Source: Spirochaetota bacterium
GTDB taxonomy: Bacteria > Spirochaetota > UBA4802 > UB4802
Assembly (NCBI GenBank): GCA_040756435.1
Contig: JBFLZD010000031.1
Location: forward strand, 1-44,030
Length of the DNA stretch: 44,030 nucleotides
Direction: 5' to 3'
In this document: piece after piece, positions 1 to 8,067 of the stretch
How the letters are laid out: every line of letters starts with the position of its first letter
How positions within the stretch are numbered: the first letter of the stretch is position 1
Program-made: the position numbers and the translations under genes
The notes under the pieces: generated by a model
What the model was told of the DNA's origin: nothing
The model's database searches: none
What the model saw: only the letters and a program-made list of their open reading frames with translations

Positions 1-143
1 AAGTGGAGTCGGTTTTTGGGCATATCAAGTGGAACAGAAATTTTAAACGCTTTCTATTACGTGGGCTTGATAAAGTGAAAATTGAATGGGGATTATTGAG
101 TTTAGCCCATAATATGATGAAAATTCCGGCATTTTCGGCATGA
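1..143 (+). mobile_element. 3' end of an IS1182-type transposase (partial, cut by window edge)
   Basis: The reading frame from base 3 to the TGA at 141-143 gives 46 residues ending in LAHNMMKIPAFSA. The pattern VESVFGHIKWN, then RFLLRG, then EWGLLSLAHN is the C-terminal signature of IS1182-family DDE transposases (DDE_Tnp_1_6-type tail). Only the tail is visible because the window begins inside the gene, so I cannot say whether the full element is intact. A terminator-like hairpin lies about 60 bp downstream. A second copy of the sequence just 3' of the stop codon occurs near 29977 without any transposase. Confidence 0.75.
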
Positions 144-457
144 AAATGAGTAGTAAATGGGATTTTTTAATTTTTTTCAGTATCAAGTACTTAAAATAAA
201 AAAAAAGGCCGTCCCATAGTTTGTTTTGAGACGGCCCCTATTTTATATTTTATTCAAATTGCCACATTTAGGAATAATTAATGAAATGAACCTGGAATAA
301 ATATAAATCATTGTTAATAGTGGCTATAATTGTGATTATTTAATTTATTTATATTAATACAATTATTATCTAATTGATTAATTCTATAGCTGGCGTATGT
401 CGATTAATATAATACATTGGTACTGGGAGTTTAATATTTTGTAGGGTTAATGTTACA
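144..457. other. Non-coding stretch between transposase tail and peptidase gene
   Basis: This 314-bp stretch is very AT-rich. Its first 95 bp are IS-end sequence with the hairpin at 207-236. The rest (about 240-457) must carry the promoter for the downstream peptidase gene. There is a TATAAT at 323-328, but no matching -35 box at the usual spacing, so I do not call a promoter. No ORF of note is present. Confidence 0.5.
207..236. terminator. Terminator-like hairpin at IS end
   Basis: GGCCGTC (207-213) pairs perfectly with GACGGCC (230-236) across a 16-nt loop. It is preceded by an A-tract and followed by CCTATTTTATATTTT, so it could act in both directions. The right arm plus loop, GTTTGTTTTGAGACGGCC (219-236), recurs in reverse complement at 29517-29534. 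A related hairpin, GGCCGCC/GACGGCC, occurs at 30020-30048. Confidence 0.65.
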
Positions 458-1597
458 ATGTATGACTTTAAACGATATTCCTTCCCGGAAGAAAGGAAAA
501 AGAATTCTTTTATTTATGGTTTTTTTTCACTGTTATTTATACTTGTGATAGTGATATTTACATTAATTGCTGATAAACCACAGAATAATAATAAAAAAAT
601 TGTTTCATCAAATCTGTCATCAGTTGAAAACAAACTTATTATTGATGGCATAAAGATGGAAGATGATACTCCCCCAGCTGAAACTGAAGGTGAGGTTATA
701 TTTGATGATAATTTTGATGATGATATAGACCTTTCAAATACTGTTGTGGTAGATACCTCCAAAAGTAAAAAAAAAGAAAAAAATTATACTATTGAAGAAT
801 TGAAAAAAAAAGATAAGCGCTGGCACCATACTAAATATCAAATACAAAAAAATGACAATATATGGAAGATAGCTCAAAAATTTGATACAAATTATAAATT
901 GATACTTTTAGCAAATAATATAGACAATCTAGATATTCTAAAACCTGGGAAGATAATTATAGTTCCTAACAGGAAAGGAGTATTCCACAGAGTAAAAAAA
1001 GGTCAATCATTAATGGCAATAGCTTGCCTTTATAAAATTCCTTTACACAATATCATCATTAATAATTCATTAAAAGATTCAAATTGCATTTTTCATGGAC
1101 AAACCATTTTTATACCAGATACACGTGTAAATGTAAGTAATATTAATGATGGTACGTATATAGTAAAAAAAGAGAAATCAAAAGAAAATAATCAGATTAA
1201 ATCAAACATATCGTTACTATGGCCGGTAAATGGCAAAATTACATCCAGTTTTGGGAATAGAAGAAATCCATTGGGCAAAGGCCGTCAATTTCACTGTGGA
1301 TTAGATATCAGTTGTGATGTTGATACACCGGTAAGGGCTGCTATGGATGGGACTGTAATCTATTCAGGATGGAAGGATGGTTATGGAAATGTAGTTGTCA
1401 TAAAACACAATAAAGGGTATATTTCTGTATATGGGCATAACAGCAATAATTTGGTTAAAGAAGGCGATAGTGTGCAGAAAGGGCAGGTTATTGCAAAAAG
1501 TGGCATGACGGGTTCAGTAACCGGAGCACATGTACATTTTGAATTCAGGAAATATATAACGCCACTTAATCCTTTACGATATTTAAAGGAAAAATAA
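458..1597 (+). CDS. LysM-domain M23 family metallopeptidase (murein hydrolase)
   Basis: Probable envelope-anchored peptidoglycan endopeptidase of 379 residues. A cytosolic N-terminus is followed by one membrane segment (about residues 19-38) and a charged linker rich in D, E and K. Two LysM peptidoglycan-binding repeats follow, at about 127-171 and 177-221. The C-terminal M23 (LytM) domain spans about 255-379. Zinc ligands are visible as H279 and D283 in HCGLD and H358 and H360 in HVHF, so the enzyme looks catalytically complete, unlike EnvC/NlpD-type activators. The start has only a weak ribosome site (GTAGGG). Its stop overlaps the next gene's start (TAATG), so the two are probably co-transcribed. 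The exact cell-wall substrate cannot be told from sequence. Confidence 0.88.
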   Translation: MYDFKRYSFPEERKKNSFIYGFFSLLFILVIVIFTLIADKPQNNNKKIVSSNLSSVENKLIIDGIKMEDDTPPAETEGEVIFDDNFDDDIDLSNTVVVDTSKSKKKEKNYTIEELKKKDKRWHHTKYQIQKNDNIWKIAQKFDTNYKLILLANNIDNLDILKPGKIIIVPNRKGVFHRVKKGQSLMAIACLYKIPLHNIIINNSLKDSNCIFHGQTIFIPDTRVNVSNINDGTYIVKKEKSKENNQIKSNISLLWPVNGKITSSFGNRRNPLGKGRQFHCGLDISCDVDTPVRAAMDGTVIYSGWKDGYGNVVVIKHNKGYISVYGHNSNNLVKEGDSVQKGQVIAKSGMTGSVTGAHVHFEFRKYITPLNPLRYLKEK

Positions 1598-2673
1598 TGG
1601 GATTCATGTATAATCATATTCTTCGAATTCTTAATCGTTCTATATGTATTGTATTTTTATTGGTAAGTACTATATTTGCTACCGGCCAGATGAAATATGA
1701 TAATCCTAACCAGATTATCCCTGTATTTTATACCCAAAATGATTATGTTGCATGGAAAGCGATAGTTAAGGGGAGAATTATAAGCATTGGGGAAAGGGAA
1801 GATACGGCAAAACAGGAATTAACCCGCACAGTACAACCTAAAACAAAAGTAACTGTCAGGCTTTATAATACTGACGGCATTCATAAAGGAACAACGTTAT
1901 ATGTCATAAATACTAATAATTTAATTGTTTCCCGTTTTACAGTTGAGACTATTTTCCGTTCACAATCATTTGGAGATATGCTGGTTGGGTATGGATATTT
2001 CAGGTTGTCAACAATAGGTGATAGGGTTGTTCAACGATTTGAAGGTGCATATCCTGAATTTGCAAAAATTCATAAAGCACGCGGTGATTATTATAAAAAC
2101 ACTGGCGAATTTGGCAATGCCATAAAAGAATATAATCAGGCTATTATTCTTGATGCTAACTATCCTGAAGCTCATATTGAACTGGGTAAAATATATTTCA
2201 ATGATAATGTTTTACAATTTGCTTTTAATGAATTTGAACAAGCATACAAAAATAAAGATAGGATAGTTGATAAGCAAGATACATATGAGTTATTATATTA
2301 CATGGCAAAAACACGATTTATAGAAGCATATGAAACAAATATACCTGGTTCACTAAAAGAAAAATATATTAAAGATGGTATTAACTATGCAAAAGAAGCA
2401 TTAACCATTATGCCTGATTCAGTTGAAGATTTGTACATGCTTGGTATCATGTATTATAAAAACACAGATCCTGATGATGTTCAAGCCAAGAAGACCTTTG
2501 AAAAAGTTATTGAGTTAGATCCAACCCATACAGGTGCATATATAGCATTGTCTGAATTATATTTAAAACATAAGAATAATAAGAAGGCAAACTATTATTC
2601 TAAAAAAGCACTTGAAGTGGATCCAGCAAATGAACGTGCGCGATTTATATATAGAATAACACAAGAAAAGTGA
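1597..2673 (+). CDS. Exported tetratricopeptide-repeat protein
   Basis: A 358-residue protein with an N-terminal hydrophobic signal (about residues 10-30, ending near FATGQ). A stretch of unrecognised sequence (about 35-145) comes next. TPR repeats then appear, for example YYKNTGEFGNAIKEYNQAI near 165 and LYMLGIMYYKNTDPDD near 280, with a further set near 310-350. TPR arrays normally mediate protein-protein contact; here the exported location and overlap with the upstream peptidase suggest an envelope scaffold role. That is inference from context. An alternative start at codon 4 (1606) is possible, but AAGGA lies at a suitable distance from 1597. I do not recognise a specific orthologue. Confidence 0.8.
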   Translation: MGFMYNHILRILNRSICIVFLLVSTIFATGQMKYDNPNQIIPVFYTQNDYVAWKAIVKGRIISIGEREDTAKQELTRTVQPKTKVTVRLYNTDGIHKGTTLYVINTNNLIVSRFTVETIFRSQSFGDMLVGYGYFRLSTIGDRVVQRFEGAYPEFAKIHKARGDYYKNTGEFGNAIKEYNQAIILDANYPEAHIELGKIYFNDNVLQFAFNEFEQAYKNKDRIVDKQDTYELLYYMAKTRFIEAYETNIPGSLKEKYIKDGINYAKEALTIMPDSVEDLYMLGIMYYKNTDPDDVQAKKTFEKVIELDPTHTGAYIALSELYLKHKNNKKANYYSKKALEVDPANERARFIYRITQEK

Positions 2674-2805
2674 CGTGGATGAATATATTTGAATTATGAT
2701 TATAATAAAACCATAATAAATACAGTAAATATACTTGACTATTATCAATAATGCTGCATAAGCTGTTTACCCCACATTAATATATTCTGTTATAGGATAG
2801 TTTCT

Positions 2806-3591
2806 ATGAATGAATTCTTGCAAAATGAAATTGTGCGTTCCCTATTGCCATTAATTATTATAAATGCACTGGCTGTACTAAGCTTTATTGTTTTCTTATT
2901 TATCTATCCTAAAAGGCCCAGGGATCCTGAAATAATAGCAAGGATGCATGAAACATTTATTGGGCTTATTTTCAGGGAATTTTGGTATTGGGTTAATCAG
3001 CCATTTATTAATTTTTTTATTTATTTCAAAATAAAACCTAATACTATTACTGCTATTTCTCTTCTTCTGGCTTTTGTAAGTGCTTATTTTTATTATATTG
3101 GGAATTTTGGTCTGGCAGGGTGGATACTCATAGTGAGTGCAACACTGGATATAATAGATGGCCGTGTTGCAAGGACTACAAATACCGTAACAAAATCAGG
3201 TGCTTACTGGGATTCATGTGTTGACAGATATAGTGAAGGAGTTGTGTTTTTAGGTATAGCAATGTATTATCAGCATAATTTTATTGCATTACTTGCCACA
3301 ATAGTAGCTTTAATAGGATCAGAGCTGGTAAGCTACACTAAAGCACGGGGTGAAGCAATAGGTGTTACTACAAAACGGGGAGTAATGCAAAGAGCTGAAC
3401 GATTAGCAATAGTATGTGTCATTTCAGTTTTACACCCATTCTTCCAGGTAATATTTACAAATTCATCGGTTAATCCTGAAATAGTTATGATTGGTGCTAT
3501 GATTGTTATGGCAGTTACAACAAATCTTACAGCAGCAACCAGGATGCGAATTATTTTCAGGGAGATTAAACAAACCGAGAGCAATGTATGA
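2806..3591 (+). CDS. CDP-alcohol phosphatidyltransferase family membrane protein
   Basis: This 261-residue integral membrane enzyme transfers a phosphatidyl or phospho-alcohol group from a CDP-linked donor. The family signature DGxxARx8Gx3Dx3D is complete: D118-G119, A122-R123, G132, D136 and D140. Hydrophobic helices flank the motif, including one at about residues 10-32 and several after 150. The acceptor (glycerol-3-phosphate, serine, inositol phosphate or other) cannot be assigned from the motif alone. Its stop codon overlaps the start of mtaB (AATGTATGA), which implies translational coupling. The start has AGGATAG upstream. Confidence 0.87.
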   Translation: MNEFLQNEIVRSLLPLIIINALAVLSFIVFLFIYPKRPRDPEIIARMHETFIGLIFREFWYWVNQPFINFFIYFKIKPNTITAISLLLAFVSAYFYYIGNFGLAGWILIVSATLDIIDGRVARTTNTVTKSGAYWDSCVDRYSEGVVFLGIAMYYQHNFIALLATIVALIGSELVSYTKARGEAIGVTTKRGVMQRAERLAIVCVISVLHPFFQVIFTNSSVNPEIVMIGAMIVMAVTTNLTAATRMRIIFREIKQTESNV

Positions 3592-4852
3592 AAAAACGTT
3601 TTCAATAAAAACATTAGGGTGTAAATGCAATCAGTATGAATCTGCTCAGATAGCTTCACAGTTTTTATCATCAGGATATAAAGCAGTCCCATTTGGCTCA
3701 CCTGCAGATATTGTTATTATCAACACCTGCACTGTTACCGATAAAAGCAATAAAAAATGTCGTAACTATATCCGCCAGGGTGCAAAATTTTCAAAAACTG
3801 GCAAGGTTATTGTTACCGGTTGCATGGTGGAAACACATAAAGATGAACTTGATGCTATGCCTGAAGTACAGGCGTCATTTACAAACGTGCAAAAGGATCA
3901 AATACCAGTATTATCAGGAGCCATTGATTCAAGTACTGCAAATTCAATAAATGAAATAAATAATAATTACGCATTGCCGTTTATGCGTACACGCGGCTAT
4001 ATCAAAATTCAGGATGGATGTGATGGAGGATGCTCATATTGCATTGTACCAAAAGTGCGCGGCAATCCAACATCACGGCCGGTGGATGATATTTTAAAGC
4101 ATGCACAATTCTTGATTGAACATAATTGTCCTGAAATTGTATTAACTGGCATCACTATTGGTAAATATCAGTATCATGATGATACATTAGCATCCATAAT
4201 AAAAAAAATAATTGCTCTGGATGGCAATTTTAGGGTACGGGTAACTTCGGTTGAACCTACACACGTTAGTAATGAACTCATAGATATTTTGAAACATGAT
4301 AAAGTTTGTAAACACATTCATCTGCCATTACAATCAGGATCAGATTCTGTTCTTAAGCATATGAACAGACCTTATACAGTCGATTTCTATGCAAAGCTCA
4401 TTGACACAATAAGGACATCAATACCTGAGATTGCTATTGGCACCGACATTATCATTGGGTATCCATCTGAAAAAGAAGAAGACTTTACGGCAACGATAGA
4501 TTTGGTGCGTATGCTGCAATTTGCCTATGTTCACCAGTTCAGCTATTCACCCAGGGAAGGAACAATGTCCAGTAACTATCGCCCATTACCATATGATAGT
4601 ATTCATACACGAGCACAACGTTTGCGAGATGTTGCACAAGAGTGTTCATACCAATATCGTTTGCAGTTTTTACACACTACACGTCCTGCAGTTGTAGAAA
4701 AAGATGGCAATTGTTTAACAGCACTTACCGATAACTATCTAAAAGTTTCCCTTGAAGATAATCATTTTAACAGAAGTAGGTTAGGTACAATAGTACCCGT
4801 GAAGATCACGTTAGTATCTAGAGAAAAAATTGAAGGCTCAATAGAAATTTAA
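3584..4852 (+). CDS. mtaB: tRNA (N6-threonylcarbamoyladenosine(37)-C2)-methylthiotransferase MtaB
   Basis: Radical-SAM methylthiotransferase that converts t6A37 to ms2t6A37 in ANN-decoding tRNAs. The N-terminal UPF0004 domain begins SIKTLGCKCNQYES with cluster cysteines C13, C49 and C80. The radical-SAM triad C146-x3-C150-x2-C153 follows in DGCDGGCSYC. The TLGCKxNQYES form is typical of MtaB rather than MiaB or RimO. The frame is open upstream to 3503, but the ATG at 3584 gives the canonical N-terminus and overlaps the preceding stop, so I chose it (422 residues). It converges with cysK, leaving only 22 bp between the two stops. Confidence 0.9.
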   Translation: MYEKTFSIKTLGCKCNQYESAQIASQFLSSGYKAVPFGSPADIVIINTCTVTDKSNKKCRNYIRQGAKFSKTGKVIVTGCMVETHKDELDAMPEVQASFTNVQKDQIPVLSGAIDSSTANSINEINNNYALPFMRTRGYIKIQDGCDGGCSYCIVPKVRGNPTSRPVDDILKHAQFLIEHNCPEIVLTGITIGKYQYHDDTLASIIKKIIALDGNFRVRVTSVEPTHVSNELIDILKHDKVCKHIHLPLQSGSDSVLKHMNRPYTVDFYAKLIDTIRTSIPEIAIGTDIIIGYPSEKEEDFTATIDLVRMLQFAYVHQFSYSPREGTMSSNYRPLPYDSIHTRAQRLRDVAQECSYQYRLQFLHTTRPAVVEKDGNCLTALTDNYLKVSLEDNHFNRSRLGTIVPVKITLVSREKIEGSIEI

Positions 4853-4874
4853 ACATGAATTGTTGCTTTAAAAC

Positions 4875-5819
4875 TCACGGTGGGCACTTGGCGCAAATTG
4901 ATTGGAACAATGCAGTGGAGAGGTATCGGTCACCTCTGTCGGGTAGAATTGTAACCACTGTCCCCTGTTTTAAAGTGTTTGCAACCTGAATGCTACCGGC
5001 AACTGCAGCACCGCTTGACATCCCACAAAAGAGCCCTTCCTGTAAGGCTAATTTGCGTGCATATTCAAATGCAGTTTCATCATCAATGGTAATGATGTCA
5101 TCAAGCATACCGGGATTATATATGTCAGGAACTATCGCTTCCTGCATATTCTTTAAACCCTGAATGGAATGGCCAACTACAGGTTCAACACCAATAATTC
5201 TGATTTTGGGATTATATTCTTTTAACCTTTTAGCTACACCCATAATGGTTCCAGTGGTTCCCAGTCCTGCTACAAAAGCACTTATCTGTCCACCTGTTTG
5301 CTTCAGAATTTCAGCGCCGGTAGTTTCATAATGCGCAAGTACATTTGCAGGATTGGAAAACTGATTGGGCATGAAATAGATGTCCGGATTTTCTTCATAC
5401 ATTTTATGTGCCTGGATTATCGCACCATCAGTACCCATACACCCTTCGGTTAATACTAACTGTGCGCCAAACGCAATGAGTGTTTGTTGGCGTTCAACAC
5501 TAACACATTTTGGCATGCAAAGAACAACTTTGTATCCTAATGCAGAACCAACCATTGCAAGCCCAATGCCAGTATTACCACTTGTTGGTTCAAGAATAGT
5601 TTTGTCAGGTGTTAAAGCGCCCGATTCAATGGCTTTTTTAATCATATACCAGGCGGTGCGATCTTTTATGGAACCGCCAGGATTTGCACCTTCAAATTTT
5701 GCTAATATTCTGCTTCCTTTAGGTGAAAGTTTAGCTAACTCAATGAGAGGAGTATTCCCTATAGCAGTAATAAGGGAGTATGAAGTAATATTGATAGAAT
5801 GAGAATTAGTCTTTTGCAT
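4875..5819 (-). CDS. cysK: Cysteine synthase (O-acetylserine sulfhydrylase family)
   Basis: PLP-dependent beta-replacement enzyme making cysteine from O-acetylserine and sulfide. The Schiff-base lysine is K52 in NPGGSIKDRTAW. The substrate loop PTSGNTGIG and the phosphate-binding GTTGTIMG loop are present, and SSGAAV occurs near the C-terminus. At 314 residues it is the usual length except for a short tail, QSICAKCPP, after the normal YLSTALF ending. That tail adds a CxxC. CysK versus CysM cannot be separated with confidence by eye. The ATG at 5819 has no clear ribosome site, so the start is the least certain part of this call. It is a single-gene unit facing mtaB. Confidence 0.88.
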   Translation of the reverse strand: MQKTNSHSINITSYSLITAIGNTPLIELAKLSPKGSRILAKFEGANPGGSIKDRTAWYMIKKAIESGALTPDKTILEPTSGNTGIGLAMVGSALGYKVVLCMPKCVSVERQQTLIAFGAQLVLTEGCMGTDGAIIQAHKMYEENPDIYFMPNQFSNPANVLAHYETTGAEILKQTGGQISAFVAGLGTTGTIMGVAKRLKEYNPKIRIIGVEPVVGHSIQGLKNMQEAIVPDIYNPGMLDDIITIDDETAFEYARKLALQEGLFCGMSSGAAVAGSIQVANTLKQGTVVTILPDRGDRYLSTALFQSICAKCPP

Positions 5820-5963
5820 ATCAATAACTGTGATAAAAATCTAATGGCACTTAATATTATATGAATGAATATGTCAATTGTTATTATATCGCCATAAAAA
5901 AGGAAATACATATTTTTTATTGTGGGCGATAGTTACCGATGAAGGGATGTATGAAAAAAAATG

Positions 5964-6035
5964 AGCGGGTGATGGGACTCGAACCCACGGCGTTCAGCTT
6001 GGGAAGCTGACATTCTACCACTGAATTACACCCGC
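5964..6035 (-). tRNA. tRNA-Gly (anticodon CCC)
   Basis: On the minus strand the gene starts GCGGGTG (6035-6029) and its acceptor stem closes with CACCCGC (5971-5965), followed by discriminator T. The T-arm carries GTTCGAGTC. The anticodon stem TCAGC/GCTGA encloses the loop TTCCCAA, which places CCC at positions 34-36. CCA is not encoded. The gene is followed 5' on the same strand by two extra copies of its first 17 bases plus leader (see the tandem repeat at 6019-6093), so the promoter lies beyond those copies. Confidence 0.93.
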
Positions 6036-6093
6036 GTTTTAAACACTGAATTACACCCGCGTTTTAAACACTGAATTACACCCGCGTTTTAAA
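6019..6093. repeat. Three tandem 25-bp copies of the tRNA-Gly 5' end
   Basis: The unit CACTGAATTACACCCGCGTTTTAAA is present at 6019-6043, 6044-6068 and 6069-6093 with no mismatch. The first copy overlaps the real tRNA gene (acceptor 5' strand and the first part of the D-arm) and about 8 bp of leader. The other two lie in the 5' leader of the tRNA transcript. The arrangement is that of a slippage or unequal-exchange duplication. It would place two additional 5'-acceptor sequences in the precursor RNA. Confidence 0.95.
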
Positions 6094-6191
6094 TGCCGAT
6101 CATTTTACTACCTTTTCTAGAGCAATCATAACATTTTTCAAGAAATTTTTTAAAATTTTCAATAATATTTTTGTTAGTAGTAAAACAATAA

Positions 6192-6238
6192 AAAAATAAA
6201 CAGCCCCACAGCATAAAGTGATAGGGCTGTTTATTTTT
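6192..6238. terminator. Bidirectional rho-independent terminator
   Basis: A 15-bp perfect stem, AAAAATAAACAGCCC (6192-6206) with GGGCTGTTTATTTTT (6224-6238), encloses a 17-nt loop. A-tract and T-tract lie on opposite sides, so it can terminate either strand. On the minus strand it closes the periplasmic hydrogenase operon just after its small-subunit gene and isolates it from the tRNA-Gly gene. Confidence 0.9.
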
Positions 6239-6250
6239 AATATGGTTTCT

Positions 6251-6562
6251 TCATTGTAAAATCCCTTTTTCTTTTAACGCCTTATATTTTGCTGATCTAT
6301 CAATATACTGAGTATGGAGTAGCTTATGAGCTAAATGAGAATTGGGATGCTCTAAGTATTCCTTATATATTGCTTTTATTTGGGGATTATCTTGTGATTT
6401 TCTCAGTGGCATTGATTTATCATAGGTATATACGCCTTTTGTCCTTTTATTTTTTATGGTAGTGTAGGTGGAAGCAAAGATGTTTGAAATATATTTAAAA
6501 CTTGATATCAAAACTATACTCGTCGTTGATAAAAATAAAAATGATCTTCTGGTACGCTTCAT
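6251..6562 (-). CDS. Periplasmic [FeFe] hydrogenase small subunit with Tat signal
   Basis: A 103-residue protein with two recognisable parts. The N-terminus MKRTRRSFLF contains a twin-arginine export motif followed by a hydrophobic stretch. The C-terminal half (from MPLRKSQDNPQIKAIYKEY to LLHTQY) matches the iron-hydrogenase small-subunit domain. In the known two-subunit periplasmic enzymes (Desulfovibrio HydAB) the small subunit carries the Tat signal and wraps around the large subunit. The start is placed at the ATG at 6562, eight bases after GAGAGGTG; an in-frame GTG at 6571 falls inside that ribosome site and is less likely. It lies 31 bp downstream of the large subunit in the same operon. 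Confidence 0.88.
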   Translation of the reverse strand: MKRTRRSFLFLSTTSIVLISSFKYISNIFASTYTTIKNKRTKGVYTYDKSMPLRKSQDNPQIKAIYKEYLEHPNSHLAHKLLHTQYIDRSAKYKALKEKGILQ

Positions 6563-6593
6563 ATTTATCACCTCTCAATTAAAATAAAAATTT

Positions 6594-7859
6594 TTATAGA
6601 ATAAACACATTGTCAGGATCCAATGGTTGACCACCGCCGTTGACACATCCGCCAGGGCAGGTCATCACTTCGATGAAATGATATTTTGATGTACCATTTT
6701 TAACCATTTCAATAACAGGTTTTGCATTTTTTAACCCAGATATGACACATACATTGATTGTTAACCCGCCCACAGGTATTGATGCTTCTCGTATTCCTTG
6801 TTCACCTCGTACAGATTCAAATTCAATGTTTGTAAGTTGCTTCCCCGTTACCGCTTCATAGGCAAACCTCAATGCAGCTTCCATAACGCCACCCGTAACG
6901 CCAAATATGGTAGCAGCACCGGTAGAAATACCCAACACTGGATCAGGATTTTCATGGGATATGTTTTTTAAATCAATGTTATTCTTTTTAAACATATAAG
7001 CAAGCTCACGAGTATTAATTGTAGCGTCTATATCTCTATAACCGCTTGCATTGAGTTCAGGACGCAACCCTTCAAATTTTTTTGCAATACAGGGCATGAT
7101 AGAAACTGTATAAATATCTTTTGAATCCTTTTTGATCTTTTTCGCTCCATATGTTTTTGCTAATGCACTTAACATACCAATTGGTGATTTGCAGGTAGAT
7201 AAATGCGGAATTAATTCTGGATAAAATGTTTCTACATATTTAATCCATCCAGGACAGCATGAAGTAAACTGTGGTAATGGTTTATCCACTTTTTTGGTAA
7301 TGCGCTGAATAAGCTCAGTACCTTCTTCAATTATAGTAAGATCTGCTGCAAATTCATTATCCCATACAATATCAAAACCTAATTGCTTTAAAGCTGCCGT
7401 CATTTGTGGCATTGCATTGTATCCCGGTTCAAAACCAAAAGGCTCGCCAATTGCATATCGTACCGCTGGAGCAACCATTGCCACAACGGTTTTTCTTTTG
7501 TCATTAATTGCATCTTCTATATCAGTAATAAATGATACCTGTTCTTGTATAGCACCATATGGGCAATTGACAAGACATTGACCGCAATTAACGCACCCAT
7601 CATAGTGATGAACAGTATGTTTGCTTGTGCTCTTCTTATCTTTGCCATCAATAATACCCGTGGGGCATACTTCTGTACACGTATGGCAGGCATGACACCT
7701 GCTTTGATCAACCTGTACGTAAAACGTTTTATCATATTCTTCAACCGATGGCACATAGTTCTTTATGGTAATTCCTTCGGTTTTAGAATATCTGTTACAG
7801 GATGCTAACAGCGGTAAAAGAAATGTACTTTTTAGAAGATCTTTTCTGGTGACATTCAT
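6594..7859 (-). CDS. [FeFe] hydrogenase large (catalytic) subunit, periplasmic type, with lipobox-like signal
   Basis: H-cluster hydrogenase of 421 residues in the two-subunit class. Two [4Fe-4S] ferredoxin motifs are C55/C58/C61/C65 and C89/C92/C95/C99. H-cluster motifs are TSCCPGW (C201), MPCIAKK (C257) and MTCPGGCVNGGGQP (C401, C405). TSCCPGW is the Desulfovibrio-like form. The enzyme lacks the small-subunit domain, which the adjacent gene supplies. Unusually, it begins TRKDLLKSTFLLPLLASC: a Tat-like (T-R-K) n-region, a hydrophobic core and an L-A-S-C21 lipobox. This implies export and lipid anchoring of the large subunit itself. AAGGAGG precedes the ATG. Its physiological role is likely H2 oxidation or evolution at the outer face of the cytoplasmic membrane. 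Confidence 0.93.
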   Translation of the reverse strand: MNVTRKDLLKSTFLLPLLASCNRYSKTEGITIKNYVPSVEEYDKTFYVQVDQSRCHACHTCTEVCPTGIIDGKDKKSTSKHTVHHYDGCVNCGQCLVNCPYGAIQEQVSFITDIEDAINDKRKTVVAMVAPAVRYAIGEPFGFEPGYNAMPQMTAALKQLGFDIVWDNEFAADLTIIEEGTELIQRITKKVDKPLPQFTSCCPGWIKYVETFYPELIPHLSTCKSPIGMLSALAKTYGAKKIKKDSKDIYTVSIMPCIAKKFEGLRPELNASGYRDIDATINTRELAYMFKKNNIDLKNISHENPDPVLGISTGAATIFGVTGGVMEAALRFAYEAVTGKQLTNIEFESVRGEQGIREASIPVGGLTINVCVISGLKNAKPVIEMVKNGTSKYHFIEVMTCPGGCVNGGGQPLDPDNVFIL

Positions 7860-8067
7860 TTGATTTCCTCCTTAACAAGTTGTAAAAAAATATACTATTA
7901 AAATATCTATAAATTGTTTATGAACATCAGTATAAAATGGTATTACAATTGTCAAATAAATAATACTATAAATATAAAATTATTATAAATATAGCATTAA
8001 TTATATTGACAAAATGTATATGAAATATAAAAGGTGTATAAATATTTAAAGGAGGTGAGATTGTAGT
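7860..8067. promoter_or_regulatory. Divergent control region between the two [FeFe] hydrogenase operons
   Basis: This 208-bp, very AT-rich gap separates divergent operons and so must hold both promoters. TTGACA occurs on the plus strand at 8006-8011 and on the minus strand at 7955-7950. TATAAA-like boxes lie nearby (8026-8031 and 8037-8042), but their spacing to the TTGACA boxes is not standard. A plus-strand pair TTGTCA (7949-7954), N18, TATAAA (7973-7978) is possible. Strong ribosome sites are present: AAGGAGG for the minus gene and AAAGGAGGTGAG for the plus gene. No clear operator palindrome was seen. Confidence 0.4.

Noticed and set aside
3503-3583. Upstream extension of mtaB into the phosphatidyltransferase gene.
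   Set aside because: The canonical MtaB N-terminus begins at 3584, where the ATG overlaps the previous stop.
6019-6093. Three regularly spaced identical units, considered as a CRISPR array.
   Set aside because: The units are contiguous with no spacers and overlap a tRNA gene; no cas genes are nearby.
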